From positions 1,054,001 through 1,118,000 of the forward strand of contig NC_085853.1 in NCBI RefSeq assembly GCF_020906515.1: a stretch of 64,000 nucleotides of DNA, written 5' to 3'. The stretch is from Vanrija pseudolonga. Lineage: Eukaryota; Basidiomycota; Tremellomycetes; Trichosporonales; Trichosporonaceae. How positions within the stretch are numbered: the first letter of the stretch is position 1; each line of letters opens with the position of its first letter. Both the position numbers and the translations under genes were made by a program. The notes beneath the pieces were generated by a model. The model made no database searches and was not told where the DNA came from. It saw nothing but the letters and a program-made list of their open reading frames with translations. Shown here in pieces: positions 19,911-31,495 of this stretch.

Positions 19911-21512
19911 TCAGTGGGTGTGGCGATCAGAGTGATCGGGTGTCGGCTCGGGTCGTTTGTGTGTGTCTGGTCGTGTGTCGGGTGCGTCTTGCGTCTCGGG
20001 TCGGTGTGTGGGCAGGCGTTGTAGTGTCGGCTGTCGATCTGTTGACTGCGCCGTGCGTTGTCGATCGCCGTGTGTACACGCCGGCGCGGCGCCTAGAACG
20101 TCGTGTCGGCCTAAAAGCACGTCAGCCAGCCCAACCCCCGAACCCACCGTAAGCCCGAGCCGCACGGCCGCCTCCCACGCCGCGGCGTTCCGCGCGCGGT
20201 TCTTGACGGCACGCGTCGCCTCGCCCATCTCGACGCCGTCAATGAGGCACTTGACGGACCACAGGGCGCCGACATTGGTCTCAGAGCGCACGACCTCGTA
20301 GCTGGCCACACGGTCACGGGAGCGCGCATACGTGCCGACAAGAAGCGCCATGCCCTCGCTCATGGCGTCGATGCGCTCCAGCTCTGCCGGGTCCGAGGCG
20401 GCATGCACGAGTCCGTCGACGGCAGCGACAGCCGCGACGTGCACCGCATGCTCGCGCCGCATGTGCGCGTAGAAGAAGTCGAAGAGCGGGTCGTACATCT
20501 CCCTCAGCCACCCGGAGAGGACCGCCAGCCCGGTGTTGCGCGCGTGCGGCGGGTACGAGAAGAGCACGGCGGCGACGTACGCTTCGAAGAGCGCTGCGCG
20601 GACGTCCGTCTGCGCGCGGAGCACAGGCGCGAGGCGCGCGTCGGCGCGCATGCGCTGCGGGAAGCCGTATAGCCCGGACAGGTGTGAGAGCGTCGTGTTG
20701 GACACGAGGTGGGATTTGAGCTTGGTCGCCGTGCCGCACGGAAAGCCGGGCTTGAGCTCGTGCAGCCACGCCGTGACGACCATGCCGAGCACCGCGTCGC
20801 CGACGTGCTCGAGCTTCTCGTAGTGCGCGGCATCCTGCTCCTCCTCGAAGCTCGCGCGCGCGCCGCGCGTCCCGTCGATCCACGACGAGTGGGTGAACAC
20901 GCGGGCCTCGAGCTCGGCGTCGAGGATGGGCGGGAGCGGAGGGAGAGGCATCGGCGGGAGCCGCTCGGCGGGGAGCAGGCCCGCGCGGGTTCCGCGCCGC
21001 CGTTTCGCGCGCTTTGATGGGATCGGGGCCGGGAGGAGCGCGCCGCTGGTGTAATGCGGGGCGAGGGGGAGGTTGGCGGTCGGGCGCGTCATTGCCACGC
21101 GCGGGGCCGAGACGAGGTCGAGGTGCTCGGCCGTGTCGTCGTGGTCGTGGTCGTCGGCGTCGGCGTCGTCGCCTTCCTCGCCTTCCTCCGACTCGTCGTC
21201 GCCACCACCACCACCGGCACCTTCCTCCCCGCCCTCGCCCGCGCGCTTGCGCTTACCCCCCGCCCTAGCCCACGCCGGATCCCCCAACACAGCGAGCAGC
21301 CCAGCACAGGGCACGAACACCTCGTCCGTCGCGCGTCCGGCGGCGGCGACGAGGGAAGACGCCACGGCCGCGGGCTTGGGCGGGAGGCTGGCGCGCGTCG
21401 CCGGGGACACGATACGCGGGGACGGGGACTGGGGGCTTTGCGGTGTCATTGGCTGCGCTTGCGCTTGGGCTGCTGGTGGTGGTGGTGGTGGAGCCGGAGG
21501 TCGAGCGGACAT
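19911..21512 (-). CDS. RNase III-fold protein with C-terminal dsRBD-like region; one catalytic acid appears replaced
   Basis: Single exon, 533 residues. The first 190 residues are low complexity (Pro, Gly, Asp/Glu). Then comes an RNase III domain: FTHSSWIDG (about 206-214), the signature YEKLEHVGDAVLGMVVT (231-247), and LKSHLVSNTTLSHLSGLYGFP. In active enzymes the second metal-binding pair lies in a segment like RADVFEAY. Here it reads RAALFEAY (305-312), so Glu310 is kept but the Asp four residues into the motif is Ala307. E235 and D239 of the signature are present. The C-terminal region (LWSVKCLIDGVEMGEA, RNAAAWEAAVRLGL) has the end of a dsRNA-binding fold. It could be a weakened nuclease or a structural RNA binder like the mitochondrial ribosomal RNase III homologs, though no mitochondrial presequence is clear. 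The last 60 residues look like unstructured tail. Confidence 0.8.
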   Translation of the reverse strand: MSARPPAPPPPPPAAQAQAQPMTPQSPQSPSPRIVSPATRASLPPKPAAVASSLVAAAGRATDEVFVPCAGLLAVLGDPAWARAGGKRKRAGEGGEEGAGGGGGDDESEEGEEGDDADADDHDHDDTAEHLDLVSAPRVAMTRPTANLPLAPHYTSGALLPAPIPSKRAKRRRGTRAGLLPAERLPPMPLPPLPPILDAELEARVFTHSSWIDGTRGARASFEEEQDAAHYEKLEHVGDAVLGMVVTAWLHELKPGFPCGTATKLKSHLVSNTTLSHLSGLYGFPQRMRADARLAPVLRAQTDVRAALFEAYVAAVLFSYPPHARNTGLAVLSGWLREMYDPLFDFFYAHMRREHAVHVAAVAAVDGLVHAASDPAELERIDAMSEGMALLVGTYARSRDRVASYEVVRSETNVGALWSVKCLIDGVEMGEATRAVKNRARNAAAWEAAVRLGLTVGSGVGLADVLLGRHDVLGAAPACTHGDRQRTAQSTDRQPTLQRLPTHRPETQDAPDTRPDTHKRPEPTPDHSDRHTH

Positions 21513-21890
21513 GGTGCTGCTTGTGGTTGGTTGGTTGGGTTTTGATGGGCGGTATGATTACGACGATGTGGTGGAGCGATCGAGGGAGCAGCCAGCCTCT
21601 CGGCGTAACAAAAGTCATTCGCCTGGAGCAAGTAACGGAAAATCGCCAATGTCCGCTCTCCTCCTCTCTCCCCCTTGCGGCACAACTCTGATAAGACGAG
21701 CAGTGTCATGCCAGCTGGCTAGGTACCCGCCGCCCAAGCCCACCCACCCAGCAGCCGCTCGCTCCGCCCCCCCTGGCCTCCTCCGGCTCCACCTTTCTCG
21801 ACGTCGGCAGCGCCGCTCGCCTGATGTCATGCACCGTGCACCGTTCCGCGCCGTTGTCCGTCGTACCGTGGGACGGACGGTGTGACTGGT

Positions 21891-21921
21891 CGGCGGGCGG
21901 GCGGGCGGGCGGGCGGGCGGC
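21891..21921. repeat. (GGGC)n tandem run
   Basis: Seven or so uninterrupted copies of the tetramer ggcg/gggc. Runs of G3 at 4-base spacing could form a G-quadruplex on the plus strand; this is inference. Confidence 0.8.
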
Positions 21922-22180
21922 TGTGAGAACAACCGCCACGGGTGGAGTGTAACCCTAGTTACTGGGGTATCGGCACCGCCGAGACTGGTCGGCCAAGTAA
22001 TCCCCGGATAGTGGTCACGCGAATGCAACAATGCACTGGTGTGCAGCGGTGGTGCGCCGTGGTGGGCGGCTGGCTCCTGGCTCCTTGCAAACGGCACATG
22101 CGTTAGCCGTTAGACCTTCTAGAGTGTTAGGCGTCTCTGCCCACCCCCACAACTCTTTCGCTCCCCTCCTGCTCGTGCGT

Positions 22181-22214
22181 GCTCGCTCGCTCGCTCGCTC
22201 GCTCGCTCGCCTGC
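22181..22214. repeat. (GCTC)n tandem run
   Basis: Uninterrupted gctcgctc microsatellite, about eight copies of the tetramer, in the intergenic region. Similar but shorter gctc runs occur near 28.29 kb. Confidence 0.8.
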
Positions 22215-22490
22215 TCGCCCCCCTTCGTCCTTGCTTAGAGTCCATCCATATGCCCTAAACAAATAATGTATGCTAACAACGCCTGGCTTATCCAGACATG
22301 CATGCTTGTGGTGTGGCGCTTGCGGCCGAAATGACTTCTTCCAGTTGCTCTTCGCCAATGATGATGTTTTTGTGTTTTATGCGTGTTCGAGATATTACAG
22401 ATGGTGCGATTGAGTGTACTTTACAACTTGATGACCAGAACATGTGCGGTGGCGGTGTTGGTGGTGGTGGTGAAAGATGAGAGATGATGA

Positions 22491-24717
22491 TTAGGCCCGG
22501 ATGACAGGGGCAGGCGGCGGCGCGCCGCGCGTGCGAGAAGGGCGCTCACGGCCGCGCGTCGGCGACCAGCTGCGGTCGCGAGACTCGTTGACACGGTCGC
22601 GGCGGCGACCACGGCGCTCTTCGGATGACGACTCGGTCGGCTCAGTGGCGGAGGCGGTGACAGTGACGTCGACGGTGACGGCGACAGAAGTGACGACAAC
22701 GGCCTCGACCGGCGCGCGGGAACGACCACGCCCACGGCCACGGCCGCGCTCCTCCTCGGGCTCGCTGGCATCGGCGTCATAAGACGGCTGGCGGCCATGG
22801 ATCTTGGGGCGGTCGTGGTGGAGACGCGGCAGCTCTTGCGTGACGCGAGGCAGCTCGGCGGCATTCTTGGCAGCGGCGCGCTCAACCGATGGCGACCTTG
22901 AAGCCTGGACTCGTGTGCGGGAGCGGCTCCGAGGGCCCAAGAACTCAATGGCCTCACGCTCGCGCTGGCGCTCACGAGTGGCCAGCTGCGCCTTGCTGCC
23001 CGGAGGCACGACAATGTCCATGGGTACACTGCGCACAAGCTCGCGTGCAGGGTCGACAGTTATGGTTTCGGGCGACTCCGCCCTGCCGGCGGTGGGCACT
23101 GGTGACGTAGCCGCGGGTGGAGCAAGCGGAACAGTCTCAACGACCGGTGATGTGACGGCCTCTTTGACTGGCTGAGACGTCGACGCCAGCGAAAATGGTG
23201 CAGTGAATGGTGCGAATGAGCGGAGATAGCTCGAGATGCTCCAAATAGCAGACGCGGTAGACTGGATTGGACGCAGTGCAAGTGACGACTTGCGGCGCTG
23301 GGCCTGAAGCGGCGACAGTGGCGACTGAGGCTGTGCCCTTGGGCTCAGAGGTGCGAGGCCAAGAGACGAAATGACGCTAAAGTCGTCGGTGGCAGTCTCC
23401 AGAGTCTCGCCAAAGTCGGTGCCATACATGGGGTCCTGTACCTCGGAGAGCCGCGAGTTGGTAGACAGAGTCGGGGTCGGGCAGTTTGCGAAGAATGACG
23501 TGTCGGCCTCGGTCGGGCGGGTGGCGACGACCACGTCGACGATGGAGAGGGTGGCGGGGGCTGGGACGGATTGCAGGCCGAGCGCGGAGGGAGTCTCTGG
23601 CAGCGGCGTGAGAGGCTGTGGCGTGTTCGGCTGCTCCTCGGGCTGGGGAGACACGGCGAGGGAAACGCTGCGGAACGCCTTGACGACAGGGCCAAGGGTC
23701 ATGCTGCCCAGAGTGCTGAATGCGCCAGCAGCAGTAGGAGTCGACGACATGGGCCTGTCGAGGGGCTCAGTACTGGGAGGAGTGAGGTGAGCGAGGGGGT
23801 CGGCGCGGCGACCAGCTCGTCGACCAACAGTCCCGTCGTGATCAACTGCCCGTGCCCAGGTGATAATGTCCTCGCGGCTGCGCGACGACGACGAAGCAAG
23901 GCGGGTGACGGGCGAGGTCGAGGTGCGGCGACCATCGAGCGACGGGCGCGCAGTGGGCTGCTGCGAAGGTGACGAGGACGGGCGCGAGTTTCCTCCAGGG
24001 TCGAGTTCCGTGAAGGTAAGACGCGACATTGGGACCGGGGGCGAAGGGTGCAGTCCGAGGGGCGATGCCAGGGGGCTGCGAGGGTTGTTGCGACGGGTCT
24101 TTGTCGTCTTCTTCGCGCTCAGGGGAGCGAAGGGGGGCGACTGGGGCGACCGAAGCTGGTCATTATCGCTGTCCGAAGTCGACAGGAATGCAGACTCGAC
24201 CGCAGGCGTGTTTGTGCCGGTCGACTTTGCAAACTTTGCGTCGGAGCGAGCGATGCTGCGCGAGTTGGAGTTGACGGCCCTTGCCTTGCGGGCGAAGGGG
24301 AGCGCCGAGTCCGAGTTGTTCTCGGACGACGCTGGGAAGGAGAAGGCGCGACGATCGCGGGCACGAGGGTGCTCATCGGCTGGGAGGGGCACGACGTCGT
24401 GGAGCGGTGTGAGGAGGGGCGTAAGCACCGGCGTGGCCTTGTTCTTGTCGCTCGACCTGCGACGATCTGAAGACTGTCTCGAGAGGTTGGGGGATGGAAG
24501 CGACAGAAGCTTTGGGGGTAGGGGAGAGGTGATTTGCAGAGTCTCGACGATGGGCTCTGGCGGCTGCGTGTCCTTCAATCGACAGGCTTCGGAGCAGTAG
24601 GGCTTCTGGTCGCGCTGAGGAGGGAGGTCAGCGAGCGAACGCCGTAGGTCTGCAACCACTACTCACAGTCTGCTTAGAGCAGGCCAAGCACCACCCAAGG
24701 TCCATGTCCATGTCCAT
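22491..24717 (-). CDS. Ecl1-type N-terminal zinc-finger protein with long disordered tail
   Basis: Two exons, 24717-24667 and 24614-22491; 724 residues. The intron falls inside the zinc-binding knot MDMDMDLGWCLACSKQT / RDQKPYCSEACRLKD, giving Cys10, Cys13, Cys24 and Cys28 (C-x2-C-x10-C-x3-C). This is the signature of the Ecl1/2/3 family, small zinc proteins that extend chronological lifespan in fission yeast and respond to sulfur, zinc or nitrogen limitation. Here the knot is followed by nearly 700 Ser/Pro-rich residues, many in SP/TP pairs, and then an Arg/Ser-rich end (RSRSRTRVQASRS, RGRGRGRSR). The tail is longer than in the yeast proteins but similar long forms are known in basidiomycetes. 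Three in-frame ATGs (24717, 24711, 24705) lie together at the start. The 4 kb upstream is free of other genes, so its leader may be long. Confidence 0.85.
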
Positions 24718-27700
24718 TGTTGGAACGTCGAGGAGGTGGGAGGGGATGGGGGAGGGGAGAGGGGACTGAACACTAGTTGGTTATTGGGACGACAGCTTGG
24801 CTAATATATGTGTAGAGGCTAGATGGAGTTGATGCGAGAGTGCGAGGAGACACGGCAACGGTATCAAGGGCGTAGAAAAAAGGCGCGAGATGCGGTATTG
24901 TTTCGTGGAAGTCGAGTAGTCGTCGTCGTTGTCGTCGTTTGTTGGAGTCGTAGGAGAGACGTCGTGACGTCGGGGAAAGACAAAGGGACAGCGCGCCAAA
25001 GGAAGCGCGGCCGAGAGGGACACAATGATGCGTGACGGGTAGTGAGGGGACGATTCGGCGATTTGGGAGGGCGATGGCGATGCGGGCAAAGGGCAAGGGA
25101 GGAGCAGCAGCGTCAGTATAGGAGGCACAAAGAACAATGAAAGGTGTAGGGAGAGTAAGATGGCCGGCTAGGTGCGAGGAAAAGAAGCAGCGAACCGCCA
25201 AGTCGCGCATATCGCGCAACCGCCCACCACCACCACCACCGCCAAAGGCGCAACCGACAACGACTGTAGCGAGCGCATTCGATATGGGCCCCCACCGGCG
25301 TCACATGGGCTGCGCGCTCTGTGCGCGGTGGGTTTGACGAGGGGGCAAGCGACAAAAGCAAGAATGGCGCGCGCCTCATAGAGAGGGCTGAAACGCGATC
25401 CCAGCGTCGTGCTCGAGCATCGCAGCCAGCCCGTCTCAATCTCTTGGCTGGCTGCAATCATGGAAGGGCGGGCGCGTCTAGGATGTAAACTCACCTTGGT
25501 GCAATCGGTAATGTGCGCACAGAGCGTTGTACGCTGGGGCCTATAGATGGCGAGTGTGTAGTCGATGAGGGAAGGTGGTGGGTAGGTGGGTGTACTTTTG
25601 TATGGGTGAGTGAGGGGCAGGGGTGGGTGGGCAGATGTGCCCCGTGTCGGGGTGTAGTGGTTGGGGTTTGGGCGCAACACGGGCGGGGGCGTGCGTTCAA
25701 ATGACGATGCGCGATGCGTGATTGCCTTTCTGCAAGGGCGGGCGGGATGGCTGGCGTTTTCGGCAGAAGCAGATGATCAAGGTCGATGCACGATGCGGAT
25801 GGATGTGTGTGTGCGCGATGCAGAGAGAGCGAGCGAGTTGGACGAGGGAGGGGGAAGATGTGGATGCGTGTGGTGTGGTGGCAGTACGAGTGATGCGTGG
25901 TGGTGTGGGTGCGAGGAGGACGAGTTTGCGGGGGCGGCAATGGCTGGGGCCTAATGGGCGTGGTTTGTCATATGGGTGCGGGGTTGTGACTTGGTAGCAA
26001 AGACGACGCAAGGGTGGTGAAAAGTGGCGTATGCGGGGGGCCAGGGCGACACTACTGCTGGCGACTGGCGACTGGCGCGGCAGCGACGGCGACTGGTCTT
26101 TGTGGGGCGGGCGGCGGGCGGCTCTGGGCGACTAGGAAGGAACGCAACACGGACGCTAGAAAAGAAGACTTGTAGAGACGATGGTGTAAGCCAGTGTGGG
26201 TGGGTCAACACGTCGTGTTGGCTTTTTGCAAGCTGGCTGAAGCAAGCACCTGGAAAAGTGCGGCAGGGTGGGCGGCGGGGGTGGTGGTGCTATGGGCCAA
26301 GGGAGACTGGGAAACTTGGTGTATGTAATAAGGATTGATTGAATAAATTCAGGGGGTAGGGAGGCGAGGGGAAGGGCGGGGTTGCGGGGGCGCGGCGCGG
26401 GGGAGAAGACAGGGGACGGCACAGAGTAACGTCAGGGTAGGCAGCCTTTGTTACCAGGCAGCAGCCAGCACACAGAGTAGCCGGCCGGCCGCGGGGGACG
26501 AGGGATGGCGAGCGCGGGGGCGGCAACGGCTGGCGGCGTGAGTGGGGGAAGGGCGTGGGGATGGGCTAGACTTTGGGCGATGGGACGGATTTCGGTGCGA
26601 GGGAGCAAGGAAGCACGCGGTGCAATCAATCAATGCAGATGCGGCACAATGCGACGACTATTCAACTGCAGCAGCGGCGGCAGCAGGCAAGCAAGCAACG
26701 TGCAAACTGTGTGTCGGCGCTGGCCGTGCACTCTTGCGCACTCTGCTCTCAGCCGGCACGTCGAGTGGCGTGACGAGAGCTACTACGAGAGACAACGACG
26801 AGCCAGGCTGGCCGGTGGGTGGTCGACCCGCCCCAGTCGGCAATGACCACGCGATGAACGTGCACTGCAAGCTGGAGAACTGCAGTTCTCCAGCCAGCCG
26901 CCTGCAGAGCACATGCCATGCTGCCTGCGGGCACAGAGCGGCGCAGGTGTGCAATGCAATGTAAATGTGCCGCCGTGAGCGTCGTGTGTGGGCTGCGTCA
27001 CGCTGCGTCGTGGCCAAATCGGGCAGCGTCGTGGCAACCAATGCAATGCATACAGGGCGGCGGCGGTGGTGGTGGTATAACTTTCAATAGAAATCTGTAT
27101 TTGCACTCGCCGTGTCGTCGTGCCATGTTTACCGCGGCGCGCGGGCGGGCGCAGATCACTCTGCATCAGTCTCAGCCGGCTCAGCCTAGATTTGTGTCGG
27201 GAACACCGTGCACCCCCCGTCCCTGTGTCCGGGGGCGGGGGGCCATTAGTGCAGGCCACACCCAGCCCGTGACAGCACACTCAAGGGTACACCTATGAGC
27301 CTAAACAAAGTCTTGGGGCGGGCTGGCCTTATTCGACCCTCTCGCCTGCTGCACGCACGCACACACCGCTGCATTCCAGGAATCTGACACGGTAGTGCGA
27401 TTTGGCATACAATTACAGATGGGTGGGCCACGCACGACGACCACGCACATGACCTGCCCTCTGGCCCTCTTGGCACGCGGCATGTCCGGCTTCTGTTCGT
27501 TCGACTCGAGCCAGCCGCAGCGGCCCAGTGACTCACCGTGACCGTGACCGTGGCGCCGGCGCGCTCCTGTTCGCCATTCAGACATCGCCATGGCGACTGA
27601 CTCGACTGCTGCATACCGCGTGTGCCGCCTTTGCATCTGGAACCAACGCGCGCGCGGGGGTTTTTCGAGTGGGCTGAAGTGAAAGTGGGGTGCCGCGGTT

Positions 27701-28687
27701 GTCGGAGACGACCGTGGCGTGGCAAGCAAGACCCGCTTCCTTCGGAATGGATGATACTGGACCTGGCGCTTAGCCATTGCCCTCCTGTTCACTGCTCGCT
27801 GCTATGCTCGCGCCTCGCAACCATACGTGACGCCCGCCCACCCACACCCACCGCCCACCGCGTGTCGCCGACGCCGATCCCAAAGCAAAGCGTAACTGTA
27901 TCTCCTTTTGTCAGAGCAAGCGAGGCACCACAAGATTTACTAATTGCGCGACTAATGGCCCAGTTTGCGTCGCGGGGAAGCTTACTGGCGAGCTTGGCTA
28001 CATCTCGCCCCGGTTGTGCGGTTGTGCGTTTCGACAGCCGGCAAGCCGGCCCACTCGATCCAACTCAGACGCCTCATCAAAGCCCCCAGCCGCAGCCGCC
28101 CACCTCTCAGCCCAGCAGCCGCCATTTAGCGCAACGCACCTGCAACACCTGCAAGCACGCCCGCGGCCGACAACCTCAAGGTCACTAGAATACATCCCGA
28201 GTATTACCCTCGCTTGCGCTTGCTCAAGCTTGATACAATTATTAACGGCACCGGTATGCCGGCGTCGCTGATCGCCGCCACTGCTCGCTCGCTCGCTCGT
28301 TCGCTCGTCTCGTCGCGTCTCGTCATGCGCACCGCGTCATGCGCTTGAAGCCCAGTCGTCGAGCCACCTGTAGCAATGGTTAGCTGGGTTTGGAGCGGAG
28401 TGGAAGCGGAGTGCTGAACGCCGGGAAAGGCACCCCAGATGCCGAAGGCGTGCGTGTAGGCGTGGCGGAAGTGCGACGGCGCCCGCCGCGTGCGACGTTC
28501 ATGTCGTGCGCAGGTACACGCTGTGCGACATCCAGCGCGTGCGACGCAGCAGCGCGCACACGTCGCGAGTAAACCCCGGCAGCGCCGTTGGTACCTTCGG
28601 CGCGCCGGGAAGTGGTCCCCCATGTCTTGTTGATATCAAGAAAGGTTGGGGAACGGCTGGGGCACCTCGGCCGGTCTCGCAATCTAC
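24718..28687. other. Gene-free stretch of about 4 kb
   Basis: No protein-coding or RNA gene could be supported on either strand. On the minus strand 24.7-26.6 kb is strongly C/T-rich, as in the polypyrimidine leaders of tremellomycete promoters, and it lies upstream of the Ecl1-type gene. 27.0-28.6 kb is more mixed. Open frames near 27.2-28.2 kb have no domain or splice support. A gctc run occurs near 28.29 kb. Confidence 0.5.
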
Positions 28688-30130
28688 TCACAACTGCCAG
28701 TCTGCCCATCCTCCCCTCGGGCTCGCGCCGCGCGCCGGCGGCACCAGCACCTTGTCGATCATGTGCCATGCGCCGTTGGTGGCTGGCACATCGATGAGCC
28801 TGGCCTTGACGCCGTTTATCTTGACGCTGGTCTTGACCGCGCCTGAGGGACATTAGCCGGTGCGAGCGACAGGCTAGCTAGCTAGCCTTCCGCGGCTCGT
28901 GGCGTCGGCTCGCAGTGCTCCTCAACTCACCATTAATAGGCAGCAGCCGAGCCTTCTCCAACGTCACTTGCAACTGCTCCCCAGAGCCACTCTCGAGCTC
29001 TACAACCCGCTTGAACGTCCCGTCCGCCTTGACCTCGCCCTCGGCCTCGGCGCCAGCGACGACCTCGGACAGCAGCAGCACGCCCGGCGCCGTGTGGTAT
29101 TTGAGCAGCTTCTTGAGCGCCTTGTTCCCTTTGCGTGAGAACAGGAAGTAGTGCAGGTCGGCCGGTAGCGCGTTCCACGCGTCGTTGGATGGCGCAAACG
29201 CCGTCACGAGGGGCTCGCCTTCGCCGTCTTCCCAGCCCAGGTCGAGGCCGGCTCGCTGGATCGCCGTTGTCGTCGTACTCAGGTATCGCGAGACGAGGAA
29301 CATCTCCTCGAACACCGAGCTGGGCGGCACGAGCGCCTGATCGAGCGTGTGGAGGTATCCGTTGGTGGCGGGCGCCGAGCTCACGACCTTGGCCCACCAG
29401 TTGACACGCAGCGCCGGGCGCAGGGGCACTAGGCTGTGCTCGACGTGGATCCGCCGTGCGATGCCCGCACCGCTCCCATCGAACGGCTTAAGCGCTGTCG
29501 GCAGTGTGGAGTTGCGTGCAATCGCCGAGAGCGGTGCGGGGGATGGCACGATGTGGTACCGCAACAGGTTGTGCGCGAGGTTCTTCCACCGCGCGCGGTG
29601 GACGTGGGCGCCGGGCGCGGACAGCGCTGCCGCGAGATCGGGCAGCGTGCTCGGAGCCGAGGGGTTCAGCTGTGTCGCGGTCAGTGAGCTGCGGGCTATA
29701 GGTTGGTAGACTCACCCCGCCGCCACGCAGTGCATCGTTGCTCGGGGCAAACAAGGTAATCTGCGCGTCGGGGTCGTCGAGAAGCGCGATCGTGTCCTGC
29801 TCAAACTGGGACCGGGTCAGCGGGCTCGCGGGCCCTCAGCCCCGGGCAATGACTCACCTCGAGCACGCGCACGAGCATGGCATAGTTGTCATCGCGGGTG
29901 AGGCGGCCCCAGATGGTGAGCGAGTCGGCAGCGCCGCCAACGACCGAGTGGTGGTCCCACCATGCGCCGGCGCCGCTGTTGCTGCTGGCTTCAAAGGGGG
30001 CCTGGGCGTCTGTTGGGTCGAGGTTTACGAGTGGTCTTGCGTGCGTGTTTGCGGCGAGTGTGATGAGTGTTGTCAAGGCTGCGGCTGCGATGACCGAGGC
30101 CGAGGAGGCCAGAGATAACCTCATTCTCAT
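28688..30130 (-). CDS. Secreted protein with two fasciclin (FAS1) domains
   Basis: Four exons, 30130-29858, 29805-29716, 29669-28931 and 28842-28688; 418 residues in one frame. It has a signal peptide (MRMRLSLASSASVIAAAA then ALTTLITLAANTHA). FAS1 domain 1: ITLFAPSNDALR, NLLRYHIVPS, ATNGYLHTLDQALVPP. FAS1 domain 2: VTAFAPSNDAWNALP, LLKYHTAPGVLLLSEVV, ATNGAWHMIDKVLVPP. Each domain shows the H1 (TxFAPSNDA) and H2-like (NGxxHxID) boxes. FAS1 proteins are extracellular adhesion modules; in basidiomycetes they are found in the wall or at vacuole and surface membranes. After domain 2 the protein ends WADWQL with TGA at 28688. An alternative splice just before this stop could extend it. No C-terminal GPI signal is seen with the present end, so that end is the weakest point. 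Confidence 0.85.
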
Positions 30131-31495
30131 TGTGGATGTGTGATGTGGATTGTTGTTGTGGTGATGTCAAGCGTTGTCAAGACGGCGCGGGCGTGCCCAT
30201 GCATGGCTCGTGAGTGAGTGTCGAGTTGAGAGCGACGCAGCGATATGCATCGTACGTGATCCGTGAGAGTGACTGCGAGGGCGTTGTGCCCCCCCCGCTC
30301 ACCCTCGGCCATGGCAGTCGTTGTCGTCGGTCGTGTGGCAAGCTGGGAGGCGCCGGCACTCGTCATCGACCGACCCACCGACGCCAAAAATCCACCCAGG
30401 CTGCGGAGCGAGCAGTCGTCGCAGCCGCCAAGCCCAAGTCAAACTGGCTGACTTGCCGCCTGCATGTGACTGCGCCTGTCAATGCAGGGGTTTGGGTGGA
30501 CGCGTCCGCTGCGAGAGCGCAGACAGTCAGCAGTCTCTTCAGTCCAGGGATGATCGCGCGAGCTTGCTTACATTGGACATGCAGGGGCTGCGGGCGCGGG
30601 CACTGCGCGCGCGCGACAGAGGGCTCGAGTTTTGACTTTTGTTTACTAATGCTTGGCACCGAGGGCTGGCCCACACAACAAACTGTCATTGTAGTCGCCG
30701 AGGGTGGGTGGTAATAATGGCGCCCGAACCCGCAGTCATGGCCGCCGGCGACTTTACAAGTCAAGGATGGACACCGGATACCCCCACATAAGCACGTGGC
30801 TCCCACCCATCCGTGTCTGATTTCCTCTGGACTTTAAGCTCCAGGCGCTTTGGATACACAACTGCTCTCCCCACCACCCCCCCACACACGTCCATGCCCC
30901 CTTCCCCCTCACTCAACCTCGCGCCTACTCCACACAAATGATATGACTGATCCTCACCCCTCACTCACTACTCGCACCATCCAGAGATCAACATGCTTGA
31001 AAGAGCACGAGCGCGAGCGCGAGCACGAGCACGAGCACCGGGCGTGTAGCACGGCGCGAGCACCACTGGCACAGGGTGCCCACCCACTCGCTCCCCCGGC
31101 CTCGTTACACACCACCAGCCCGCACCAGTGCACCAGCGACACAGCACCCGCTCATGCGCCATGTGCTCACGCTCGCGATCACGCTCGTGCTGATCAAACG
31201 TGCAACGTGCACCCCCAACCCCTCGCATGCTTCGCAACCAGTTTGCGGCATTGTCGTCGTCGTGATGGTTATCACTCAACTTTCAAGCTTTCCAACTTAC
31301 TACCACTTTCCTTGACTGACCTACACCACACTCTCTTCTCTCACTATTGCTCAGACATAGCCGACACGCGGGCCGCAGAACCAAACAACACGGACGTGGA
31401 CACAGACACAAACACAAACACAGCCACTCGCCGCCCGACGCGCGCCCGAGCCCGCAACAAGACCGCGCGAGCGGGCTCGCTCAAGCTCTCTCAAC
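30131..31495. other. Divergent intergenic region
   Basis: About 1.4 kb between the fasciclin gene (minus) and the disordered-protein gene (plus), and so the promoter region of both. The last 500 bases are C/A/T-rich on the plus strand, as expected of a 5' leader. A gagcgcgagcgc tract lies at about 31.01-31.04 kb. No gene seen. Confidence 0.5.

Larger units (their letters stand above)
21513..22490. other. Intergenic with simple repeats
   Basis: About 1 kb between the start of the RNase III gene and the stop of the Ecl1-type gene. It contains a ggcg/gggc run and a gctc run (listed separately). No gene seen. Confidence 0.5.

Noticed and set aside
27246-28188. Open frames of 159-188 codons in the gene-free stretch before the fasciclin gene.
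   Set aside because: No recognisable segment, no intron signals that join them to anything, and low-complexity composition.
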